A DNA stretch of 64,000 bases, from the NCBI RefSeq assembly GCF_963169125.1, contig NC_084793.1, forward strand, positions 216,716,652 through 216,780,651, read 5' to 3'. The stretch is from Humulus lupulus. Its lineage: Eukaryota; Streptophyta; Magnoliopsida; Rosales; Cannabaceae. Of the stretch, positions 46,195 through 56,892 are shown one piece after another. Position 1 is the first letter of the stretch; each line of letters starts with the position of its first letter. The notes under the pieces were generated by a model. The model was not told the DNA's origin, made no database searches, and saw only the letters and a list, made by a program, of their open reading frames with translations. The position numbers and the translations under genes are program-made.

Positions 46195-48250
46195 GAAATT
46201 AGTGCTTAATCCTTTACAAGGTTCATTCGATGTTCATCTTGGTGGTTACTTGATTGGTGCATGACAACAAAATGCATGGTGGTCAAGAGGCGCATCATAC
46301 AGACGTTCCCACTGAAAATGGCCCAAAAGTTCAGCAACATCCTAGGAAGTAACAGGTGGGCCAGGACGACATTGGGAGTTCATCGTCATGCCCGCCAAAT
46401 CCTAATCCAGGATATCTATCATCCATCGAGCTGGAGAATGCCCAATTAAGGAGCCATCTCGCTAGGTATAACAGACAGGCGAAGGAGGTCCTGGCTCGGT
46501 TACCCCCTCTTGCAACCGATGCTGACGTCGGAAAAAGGCAAAGTGGGTCCCATAAGTCCCATAGGAATAACTAGCCCAATCCCAGTTGTTCTGTTAGGAC
46601 CGCCACTCCGAGCTCTTTACCTTCAGAGCGAAATCACCAGAGTGCTCATCCCACTAATCATCACAGGAACCATCATATGCATGTTAGTTGGCCAGTTAGA
46701 ACTGCGACCCCCAGCTCCGTGCCTTCTGCACAAATTCCAAGGAATTCCCATAACAACCCATCAGGAAGAGCTGGGACAAATTCACAGAGACAAAACACCC
46801 CAGCGAATCTGCCTGCGCCGCGATCAGAACCCCAGGCACAGAGAACTCAAAATATCGGGGTAGAACTGAGACGGGCTGATTTAGTTCATCCAGGTGGAAC
46901 GATGATAGCCTCACTGATAAGACATACGCCATCTTCGGTTAGACATCCTACACCACTGCACCCATAAAGAGATGTTCCAGCTCGTGGAAATAGTAGGAGA
47001 AATCATCCCCCATCAGTAGACACTTACGCCCCATGAGCACGTGTTGATAATTCAGGTCCTCGATCTCAGCCGCGGGCTGTATGTTTCGCAAATGGAAGTT
47101 ACTGGATGGGGGGCTAGTGTGGAGGCAAGTTTGAAAGCGACCTGAGGAATCATCTTAGTTTAGCACAAAGTCCTCGTTTTGATCCACATCCTAACCCGCG
47201 TGATCATTTGAATTCACAAAGGAGGTATCCAGCTCGCAATGATGATATGAGTTATACTCAACACGGGGGAGGTCCGTCTATCGTATGCGACAATATGAAT
47301 GCCACGTATAACCAAGCTTGAACTTGGAGGGAAAGCAACCCATCAAATGCGTACAATAGGATGGGAGCTGGTGAACAACTCCCAGCTAACCTAGAGACCA
47401 AAGACCCAACCCTCGAGCAACTGGCCTTGATGGAGGAGCAAATGAAGAAGCTCTTATCTAGAAAAGGGATTGATGATTGTGATTTCGATGAGGAGCTCAA
47501 ACCTTTCGCCCCAAACATTGCAGCAGCTACGTATCCTATTGGCTTCATGATGCCGAACATGCCAACATTTGATGGAAACACAGATCCATCCGACCACCTC
47601 AGGATGTCAATACGTTGATGATGGCCCACAATGTCGGGTTTGACCTAAGATGTATTCTGTTCCCCACAACTCTGATCGGACCTGCCAGATAGTGGTTCAA
47701 AAAGTACAAAAAACATTCAATAAGCTCGTGGAAGAAGTTGTCTTCTGAGTTCAAGAGAGCATTCCGAGCTTCAAAGGAAACCCGCGTAGAGGCCAACTCA
47801 TTGGCCAATGTAAAACAACAACCTGGTGATTCCTTGAAAGCATATCTGAGAAAATTCCCCAACGTTGCAGCGCGAACTAGAGACGTTAACGATAGATCCA
47901 AGCTCATGGCAATGAGAACAAGAATCCTGGTGGGAGGTGATCTATGGTAGGAGCTCCAGCGAAAAGAAGTTAAAAGTGCAGATGAGTTCTTGGCCCGAGC
48001 TCATAAATGAATAAACTTGGAGGAGGCGCGATCTGCTATCGCAAGAACTAGCAAGGTCCCTATTCAGCTCGTTGGAGTGGTGACAGGTCCCTATTCAGCA
48101 AGGTCCCTACGACTCAACCTGGTACCTAGAATTACCAAGCGAGAAACAATAAGAAGAAAGGGAATGGCTAGGGTGACTAGAATGGTACAAAGAAAAACAA
48201 GTCCGAGGAAAAATTCAAGCCCATTTATGCCACCTGCAGTGACCTGATGG
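46195..48250 (+). pseudogene. Element B leader and gag
   Basis: 46260-47340 holds a broken N-terminal region readable only in pieces across frames. The conserved gag starts near 47361 with a Glu-rich helix (LEQLALMEEQMKKLL), then MPNMPTFDGNTDPSDHL at about 47552-47600, a stop/frameshift near 47618, and a continuation (SEFKRAFRASKETRVEANSL) from 47738. A basic stretch near 48120-48240 is where a zinc-binding region would lie; no intact CX2CX4HX4C is seen. At least four disruptions make it non-functional. Confidence 0.78.
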
Positions 48251-51200
48251 ATACGCAGGAACATATTTTCCTGGCAAATTCTAATCGCCTTCTGTGGAAG
48301 AAACCAGAGCCATTAAGGCATTAGAGGGCGAAGAGAGATCCCACAATGACATCGGTCCTAATATCGATGATTGCCGAAAATTGAAGGATGAGATCGAAAC
48401 ACTCATTCAGGTTGGGTCGTTAGCCCAGTACGCCCAAAACCGAGTTGCTCCCAATCAATCTATCGAGCAGAATTCTCGTCCAGCTCCGAAAAATCTGATA
48501 TGTCAGCCTCGGACTCAGATGGATCATAACTGAGTTGACCCTCCCCCAATAGTAGGAGGAGATATAACTATTATTGCCGAAGGACCTCATTTGGTGGGCA
48601 TGAGCAATGGAGCCCAAAAGAGGTATATATAGGAGCTGAAAACTCATAACGATATGGAATTTATCCTGGAGCAACGGTTATCAAAACAACAGCGGTTGGA
48701 AAAGCAACCAATCATTTTCATGGAGGAGAACGCTAGCCACGTTCAGTTCCCACATAATGACCCGCTGGTGGTAACCGTGCAGCTCGCTAATCAAAGGGTA
48801 TAAAGATATTGGTATAGTAAATGTGCTTTTCAAGTCCACCCCATAAAAGATGGGATTATCCGTAATCGATCTAAAGGCGACCTCAATGACACTGTACGGA
48901 TTTTCAGGTGAAGGGACGGAGGGCATAGGGGCAATCGAACTGGTGGTTAAGCTAGGGGATGATGCATGAACTGTTACTAAAATACTTGAGTTCGTGGTAA
49001 TCGATTTTCTGGCTGCGTATAACATAATTTTGGGATGACCCGCACTGATGGTTTTTGAAGCAACTACCTCGATTTGAAACCTGACAATGAAGTTCCCCTC
49101 AGCTTTGGGGATATGCACAGTAAAAGGAGACCAGTTCGCCGCCCGAGAATGCTACAACATAGCCATGAAGGGAAAATCACAACATGGGCAGCAGGCAATG
49201 GTCATAGCTAAAGAAGGTGAGGAATCCAGGGTAATGGAAGTTACCTATGGGATGGAAGAACCTCGAGAAGGAGATAATGAGGTCGCCCAACAGGATGACA
49301 TTGATCCACAAGTAGGAGAAGATAGATTTGAGCTCAAAGTTGTAGAGGAGCTCGAGGAAATCAGTATTGACCCAGAAACACCTTCAAGAATTGTAAAATT
49401 TGTGAAAAATCTTGGAACTGAAAGGAAGAAGGAGCTGGTCGAATTCTTGAGGAAGTACCTGGACGTCTTCGCCTGGTCGCATGAAGATATTGTGGGAATC
49501 AGTCAAAGTATAATAATGCATACTTTGAACTTGGACAAGAATGTGCCTGCAAAGTCCCAAAAATGAAGCATAGAATAGGAAGAACATGGATGTCTTTGCC
49601 TAGTCGAAAGCATTAGAAGAGGAAGTAGTTTGCCTACTTAAATGAGAATTTATCCGGGAGGCAAAATACTCGATCTGGGTTGCTAACCCCATTCTGGTCC
49701 CGAAGCCAAATGGGAAGTGGAGAACTTGCATTGATTTCTTCGATCTCAACAAGGCTTGTCCTAAGGACTGTTTCCCATTACCTAAAATTGACCAGTTGGT
49801 AGACGCCACCAGCGATCATAGTCTCATGTCTTTCATGGATGTGTATTCTTGATATAACCAGATCGTGATGAACCCTGCAAACCAAGAGTATACCAGCTTC
49901 ATGATTGATCATAATGTATATTGCTACAAAGTTATGCTATTCGGGCTTAAGAGTGTCGGTGCTACGTACCAACGATTAGTCAACAAAATGTTCGCTAACG
50001 AGATTGGGAAAAACATGGAGGTGTATGTCGAAGATATGCTCATTAAATCAAAGTCTGCCAGTAACAATGTATCTGACCTGAAAGAGTGTTTTGGCATATT
50101 AAAGAGGTACGACCTGAAGTTAAATCCTTAGAAGTGCACTTTCAAAGTTTCTTCGGGAAAGTTTCTGGGGTTTATAGCCAATGTGAGGGGAATATAGGAA
50201 AATCTAAACAAAATCATATCGTTGTTAGAAATACCTTTGCCTAGGTCATGCAAGGAAGCATAATGTTTAACTGGAAAGGTAGCGACTCTAAACTGCTTCG
50301 TTTCAAAATCCACTGACAAGTGTCTCCCCATTTTACAACTTGCTCAGAGGAAACAAGAAGTTTGAATGGACCGAAGAATGCAAACAGGCATTTCATGGTC
50401 TAAAAGCTCACCTGGTTGAACTTCTCGTACTATCAAAACTGGCATCTGGAGAATGTTTGTTTCTATATCTGGCCGTGACGGAAAATCGGGAGGAAAATCG
50501 GAAAATCAGTCAGCGATGTGTTAGTTTGAGAGGAAAATCAGGTGCATAAATAAGTGCATTATGTAAGTAAAAGACTTCTCAGATCTGAGTCCCGATATCC
50601 ATTAATAGAAAAGCTTGCATTTTGTCTTATTTTTGCTTCAAGGAAGCTCATAATATATTTTGAGTCCCACACTATCCACGTCGTAACTGACCAACCTTTT
50701 AGGCAGGTTTTGCAAAAACCTGAAATGTCAGAACGTCTACTAAAGTGGGCCATCAAACTCAGCCAGTTCGAGATATTATATTTGCCACGCACAGCAATTA
50801 AGAGTCAAGCCCTCAGTGACTTTGTGGCTGAGTGCACAGGTTTTCAGGACAAGCCAATTAGAGAATCGGTGCAGGAGTTGTGGAAAATATTCGTTGATGG
50901 ATCCTCTAATGAAAATGAATCAGGAGCTAGGATAATTTTAATCGCACCGAAAGGGCATTGATTCCATACAGCTCTCAGGTTTGGATTCGAAGCATCCAAC
51001 AACGAAGTTGAGTATGAGGCCTTGTTGGCAGGGCTAAGGGTGGCGAAAGAGCTAAAAGCAAAGGCGGTCCAATGTTATAGTGATTCCCATCTCGTAGTCA
51101 ATTAGATATGGGGAGAATACCAAGCTCGCGGTATCAAGATGGTGGCCTACTTAGCCAAGGTTAAAGGTGAGTTGTCTGAATTCAAGATTAGCTCCATTGA

Positions 51201-52460
51201 ACAAGTACTCAGCGAGCAGAATTCCAATGCTGATGCTTTGGCTTGACTTGCTACCACCAAAGAGGTAGATACACTAAACATAGTTTCGGTGGAGTTCTTG
51301 GAAAGCCCGAGCATAATAGCAACAGGTCGGAATGATTGACATAAAACCAACCTAGATGACCTTCATAGTGGAGTATCTCACCGCGATATGTTATGGTTGA
51401 AGGGATTCTATATCGACGAGGGCATTTGCTACCCCTCCTACGGTGTGTTCTGCCCGAGGAAGCACAGAATATATGAAGGCTTCTGTGAATACCATGCTGG
51501 GGGGCAAAACCTGGCTTTGAAGGTACTGAGACAAGGCTATTTTTGGCCCATGCTGACAAAGGACTCAATCTCGTATGTGTAGAAATGTGACAAATGCCAA
51601 CGCTTCGCCATAATTTCCCGAGTAGCTCCCATTGAGCTAACCATGATCTCATCCCCTTGGCCATTTGCAGTATGGGGAATTGACTTGATTGGTTCTTTTC
51701 CAACAGGAAAAGGAGGAGTTCGTTATGCTATTGTCGCCATTGATTACTTCACAAAGTGGGTGGAGGCTGAACCTCTGGCAACCATCACCTCAAAGAGAGT
51801 CCTGGATTTTTTCATAAGAACTATCATATGTTGATTTAGGCTCGTAAAAAGGTCTCAGTTTGATAGTGATCTCTTCACAAACTTTTGTGAAAAATACAGC
51901 ATAACCAAAAGTTTTTGGTTAGTAGCATACCCGCAGGCTAATGGGTAGGTCAAGGCCGTAAACAAGACCCTAAAGGCAAGCTTAAAGAAGCAATTAGATG
52001 AAGTCAAGGGACTATGGCCCTAGCAGCTCCTGCAAGTACTCTGAGCCTATAGAACCTCACATCGAACCTCCACAAGACATACCCCTTTTTCTCTGACCTT
52101 TGGAAGCGAGGCTATACTCCCAATTGAGGGGTTGGTGACGACCCATAGACAGAAAACCTTTGATTGAGATCAAAACCACGAGCTACTCTCTGCGTCCCTT
52201 GATCTAATTGAGGAAAAACGAGAAGCGTCACAATTTCCACTCACCCATTATCAGCAAAAAATCACTCATTACTTCAACTCGAAGGTAAAAGGACGTAGAC
52301 TCGGACTAAGAGATTTGGTTCTCCGGAGGGTTTTTTGGCAAGTAAAGATCCCAAGTACGGTGTGTTAGGGCTGAACTGGGAAGGATCATACCAGACCGTG
52401 GATATCCATCGCGAAGGGACCTTTAAGCTAGCCCGATTAAGTGGAGAAATAGTTCCACGG
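48251..52460 (+). pseudogene. Element B protease-RT-RNase H-aRNase H-integrase
   Basis: The protease part (48290-49080) is mostly unreadable. The RT extension (LDVFAWSHEDIVGIS) is near 49455, RT proper 49600-50200. The catalytic box reads VYVEDML at about 50021, so the first Asp of YVDD is Glu. The first RNase H is around 50340-50800. The second, archaeal-type RNase H characteristic of Tat elements is at about 50884-51250 ([35 protein letters not shown]). The integrase zinc domain (HAGG...CDKCQ) is near 51495-51600, core Asp residues at GIDLIG (51673) and SQFDSD (51856), and the DDE Glu position reads VKAVNK at 51949, i.e. Lys instead of Glu, right after a stop. Many other stops. Confidence 0.86.
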
Positions 52461-53410
52461 ACCTAAAATTCCCTACACCTCAAAAAGTACTATCAATAAT
52501 TTTGTTGTCTTTAATGTTTTTGGAATTATTATTCATGTAAGCTTATCTATAAAATCCATTTCATTTTAATAACAATTGGATTATTACGTAATCGATTTTG
52601 TCGTTTATTATCGTGTGCTCATTTTGTCAAAGCAACCTAAAACATTTATAAGTTCCGGTCGCTTGGGGGCATATAACTGAGGAGTTCAGTGTATTTGGAT
52701 AAAGCTTAAAAAGAGTTCAGAGGATTTGGATGAAGCTTGAAGCTTAGAGTTTGGAAAAATTGATTATTCAATGGCTTTCTAAAGCTTGGATTCTCCAAAT
52801 AATTCTGAATATGAACTAAGTTGAGGAGTTTCTAAAATAAAACCCCTGGATATAACCAGGTCCGAGGCCTGATTCTTAACAGGTACAATGCTATTAAGCA
52901 GACTAAAAACTCCTGGATACGACTAGGCCCAAGGCCTAGTTCCTAACAGGTATAACACAACTAGGCGGATAAAATCTTGGAGTTTCTAAAACAAAACCCA
53001 TGGATATAACCAGATCTGAGGCCTAATTCTTAACAGGTATAATGCTATTAAGCAGACTAAAAACTCTTGTATACGACCAGGACCGAGAATTGGTTCCTAA
53101 CATGTACAACGCAATTAGGTGAACAAAATCTTTAATATAACTAATATATCAACTAAAATGAATTAGTCAAGCCTTAAAAAACTTATTTCGATCTAAAGAC
53201 AACCCCTAAGATTTCAAGTGTACAAGAATTCAAAATTCACAAACATGAGAAAACAATAGACTAAGGGGAACACGAATAGATCACAAATTAAATATGTATT
53301 CAAAAGCATATAGTTATCTCGAGGAGAAAAAAAAGCCACGATCTGAGCCCGAAGGCAATTTTTTTAATCCTTAGGGACTTAGTTACAAAATACAAAATAA
53401 AGAAAAGGAA
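52461..53410. other. 3' region of element B with tandem repeats
   Basis: No gene. 52840-53130 holds alternating ~66- and ~87-base units built on 'ctggatacgaccaggcccgaggcctagttcctaacaggta'. Related starts at 52846, 52913, 53000 and 53066 form a higher-order period of about 154 bases. It lies between the end of integrase and the 3' end of the antisense ORF, the same slot as the arrays in A and C. Confidence 0.8.
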
Positions 53411-55662
53411 TCATTGAACTCCATTGACTTGCTCGGAGGATGTCACTTCCTCGCCATCCCCTTCAGCAACAGCAGAAGCCTGGACAATCTCAAAGGGTTC
53501 CTGTGAGAATTTAATCTTGAATTTGGCAAGAAAAGGTTCCCAAAACCCTAGCTGCATAAAAGTGAAATTCCCGTCTTGGTTGAAAGTCCAACACCAGTAA
53601 AGCATCTCCTCCATTGAGTTCGACAACTCCGTAATCTCCAACCTCGCCCTCTTGGCCTCCTCCTTGGCCTTGGCCTCGACCTCGCCAAGCTTTTTTTTGA
53701 GGCTATCATTCTCGGCCTGTAGCTGGTCCAGTCGACGGCTCACTTCCACGACCTGATTCTTTGCAATATGCTCGCTCTCCTATGAGGAAACCAAGGTGGC
53801 TTTGGCGGAATGGTCGCTCTCTTGGGCTGCGATCAGGGTGGTTTGGAGCTCGTCCCTCCTAACCCGGACCAGAGAAATACCGCGGAGTTACACCAGGACA
53901 GACTATGAAAGGAAAAGGCAAGTCAAGGTTACTAAAAAAAGAAGAAAAGAAAAAGAAATGTTAGAGGAATGAAAAGGGCTCACAGTGAGGTTCATTCCCA
54001 TAGCGGACTCGAGAACATCCTCGGGAGTACACTCCTCCATGGCCCTCATATCCTTGACATTGGCTCTATATGGATGACCCACCATATGGCTCGCCATCTC
54101 GTATACATTCCCCCCGAAATGCTTCGGGGATCCTTGCCAGCTTGAGTGGCTTTACCAAGATCTGAACAGTTGGGTCTTGGGCGGAGGGAGCATCACCTTA
54201 GATCACGTGAGGAACTGAGAGAAGTACATGTCGAGGGAGAGGAGGAGGGACATCAAGAACTATGACCACTGTTACCGGGGCTGAGGGTTGAGTCTGCTGT
54301 TTTTGCTCCCGGGTGGAGCTGGCACCTTTGTCTTTGACAGGAGACCCGGTGGAAGTTCTAGTCTTGGAAACATGTTTCTTTGGCAGCCTAGGCCTTTTCA
54401 ACATGGCCCCAGCTCCAGCTTCGCCAACCTTGAAGGCACCCCTTAAACTCGAGGCATCTGGGAAATCCATTTCTTCACCTGAAAAGGAACGAGCACAAGA
54501 TTCAGATGCAAGGAATAGTTAGTAAAAATAATGCAAAGACAAGAACAGAGCAAGAACCCTACCCTCTGAGCTAGGGAAGGAATCTACTACGATCAGCTCG
54601 GGGTATGAACCGGACTAGGTATAACCTCTAACTATTAGACTACCAGAGGTGGGGGAGAGTCTAGAATTATTACATCCTGGGTCCTAAGGGGTTCAAGCTC
54701 TTCTTCCGAGCTAGATTCATTTACGAACTACCTAAACCTGGGGGAAAATACACCTTGACGTAAGGAAGGCCATGTCCTACGATTTGTGCCATATTCCTCA
54801 AAACGGGAGGACCTAAAGTGGAGGGTGTTGTCAACCACAATGGTGCATTTAGGGTAGCTATGGTCATAGTGCATCACCAAATGATCCACGCATTGGAGGA
54901 GTGTTGTGTTCAGGTCCGGGTTGGAAGGTGTCGACTAACGATCTGATTGGGGTTGAAAGGAATTAGCCTAAAACTGGCAATAGCCCCATCTAGTTCTCTA
55001 TATGGGTTACCTTGGCCGGAAGTGCTGGTTGTTGCCTCGGACTCAGCTCACTCTAGGTCAGGACCCTGGTCATTATCAGGAACTCTCCTCTTGCGCACCA
55101 GCGGTTCCATATCTTCTTCCTCCTCGGTGTATTTAGTGGCGGGCAAGACTTCTTGAGGAGGAGGAGGAAGCTCGGGAAGTATGGGAGGTGGACCTCGAAT
55201 CTTGATAGCCAGCGTCTGGTCTTTGTGAATCAGGTTGCAGGACACCATGGTAGCATCATTCACTACTTGTCAGAAGTTATTTTCCTTCGAAGGAAGGGTC
55301 TGGGAATAGGCGACATGCCAACACGATGGTCCTGGCTTCTATTCTGGGATGCCCTTTGGGCTCTACCGAGGTTTGGGCCACCAGAGTTTGTTCCATCTTC
55401 GTCTACTGGGCTTGATTTGGGCCTTAAGTCCCTTTATGGCAGCCCACAAACTCAGAATGTGGATCCGTACACTTTGGGAGAAATGGGGATAATAATTACC
55501 CTAAGCCTTCATCTGTGCTTGCGCGGTGGAGGGTTGTTGCCTTCCATGATCGATATTATACATCTCGATTCATTTCTAAGGCGACATGTCTGTTTTCGTG
55601 CGAAATTGCTTGTCGAAAGCTTGTATAGTAGGCATGTATTAGCGTCCCTGATCGAATCCTAG
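53411..55662 (-). pseudogene. Element B antisense ORF (putative gypsy-type transposon protein)
   Basis: Minus strand. The C-terminal part 53749-53411 is a coiled coil (LDQLQAENDSLKKKLGEVEA) followed by an aromatic motif (YWCWTFNQDGNFTFM) and an acidic tail ending at 53411. Upstream pieces are 54097-53903, 54470-54198 (basic Pro/Ser-rich, PRLPKKHVSKTR) and 55263-55048 (Pro-rich, then EEEEDMEPLVRKRR). Reading may extend to about 55660 (WAAIKGLKAQIKPSRRRWNKLW near 55440-55380) with stops. Order matches the antisense ORFs of elements A and C. The function is unknown. The 169-codon plus-strand ORF over 55153-55662 is judged a shadow. Confidence 0.62.
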
Positions 55663-56892
55663 GAGCTTGGTCTGTCTACTAGAATCCGGGTTTGTTTACC
55701 AGAGCCCAGGTTCATTTACATCAGGGCCGTTTAGGTGCCTCCTGATCTTTCAGCTTCATCATGATGCACACATATGTCCCCTTGCAATTGGCGCGTCGAC
55801 GACACTCGAATCTGATGGGTCAGGAGACATTCTATTGGTTACAGTGTTGGTAGTCATACGTCAGTGCGAATTCCAAAGCGTCATATCCGCACGAATAGCC
55901 TTTTTAATATCTCTTCATTAAAGAGAACCGTTGGATGGGATGACCCTTGAGATACTCTTCCCGTGGGTCGTTGGATCGAGGCGGCACGGATCACACGTTT
56001 GGGTAACCATGACTCGGTACTCGAGTAGGCTAATTAATGTGCTTGCACGATCCAGGACCGTTTGATGGGTGGGATCGCGCTGAACCGTTAGATCAAAAAT
56101 AACTTTTTGGTTTTTATAAACACCCTTAGATTTTCATTAAAAAGCTTTACACTCTTCTAATGAAATCACACAGGGGACCTTTTATGTCCAAGCTTGCCAA
56201 TGACATTCACCATAGTTACTTCATCTTTGCCATCGTTTATTCCCAACGTGCCTGATCTCCACACCTTTACCTGAAAAGGGCGACCTCGGCTTGCCCACTA
56301 GACGAACTTTTGTGCCGCCTTCACTTGTTCAAAACTATGATTTTGCCATCAGTGTCGCTGAAAATACGCCATTCTTCACGACCAGCCTTTTCCAGTATGC
56401 TTCCTAAACATTTTACTTACGTTTCCTCATGTTTATCATATCATTGTATTGCTTTTATAACTATAAAGTTTCTAGAGCCTGTGCCTCCATTTAGGGTGGC
56501 TCTGGGTGCATTAGAGTAGGAGAAAAAATGGTTTGGGCTATCCCAGATCCCCTCAGGTTCAGGCTGTCTTTGAACAAGCGGTGATAAGCCGGTTTAGGAA
56601 AACTTTAACAAGAACCCTTCTCATTTGTTCTCGATCAGGGCTTTGTGGATCCTTGGTGATCCCGGATCTGATCTGGAGGGGACTCTTCCAAGCAGTTCGT
56701 AGGAGAGCCCCTGTAACTTAACCAACCTTTTTGGGTTTTGGTGTTGACTGCTTGGTTGTTTGTTTTGTTCCCTTTTGATCTTAGTTCATCAGCTATGAGT
56801 TACAGTGTCATCATTCATTCAGAAAAACATGTCCAAGCAGCCCCTTTCACTCTATTAAGACATAAGGCCCTCAGTGGAAACACATGAGAGAT
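55663..56892 (+). promoter_or_regulatory. Junction of elements B and C and presumed promoter of C antisense ORF
   Basis: No gene is recognised. A motif close to CCGTTGGAT occurs on the plus strand at 55928, 55968 (TCGTTGGAT), 56058 (CCGTTTGAT) and 56084 (CCGTTAGAT), followed by TATAAA at 56115-56120. This is a plausible promoter for the plus-strand ORF of element C. Small ORFs at 56310-56721 look like leader sequence. No LTR of B or C was found here although both 3' LTRs would be expected. Confidence 0.5.

Larger units (their letters stand above)
45451..55662 (+). mobile_element. Tat-lineage retrotransposon B, 3' LTR not found
   Basis: The 5' LTR, primer site, gag, protease, RT, RNase H, second RNase H and integrase on the plus strand, then a tandem repeat and an antisense ORF on the minus strand, are the Tat layout. 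No second copy of the TGTTGTACCC LTR exists in the window, so the 3' end is truncated or replaced near 55.7 kb. Confidence 0.82.

Noticed and set aside
55153..55662. 169-codon plus-strand ORF as a gene
   Set aside because: No recognisable domain; it overlaps the minus-strand antisense ORF of element B, whose order of parts matches the A and C copies. Judged a shadow ORF.
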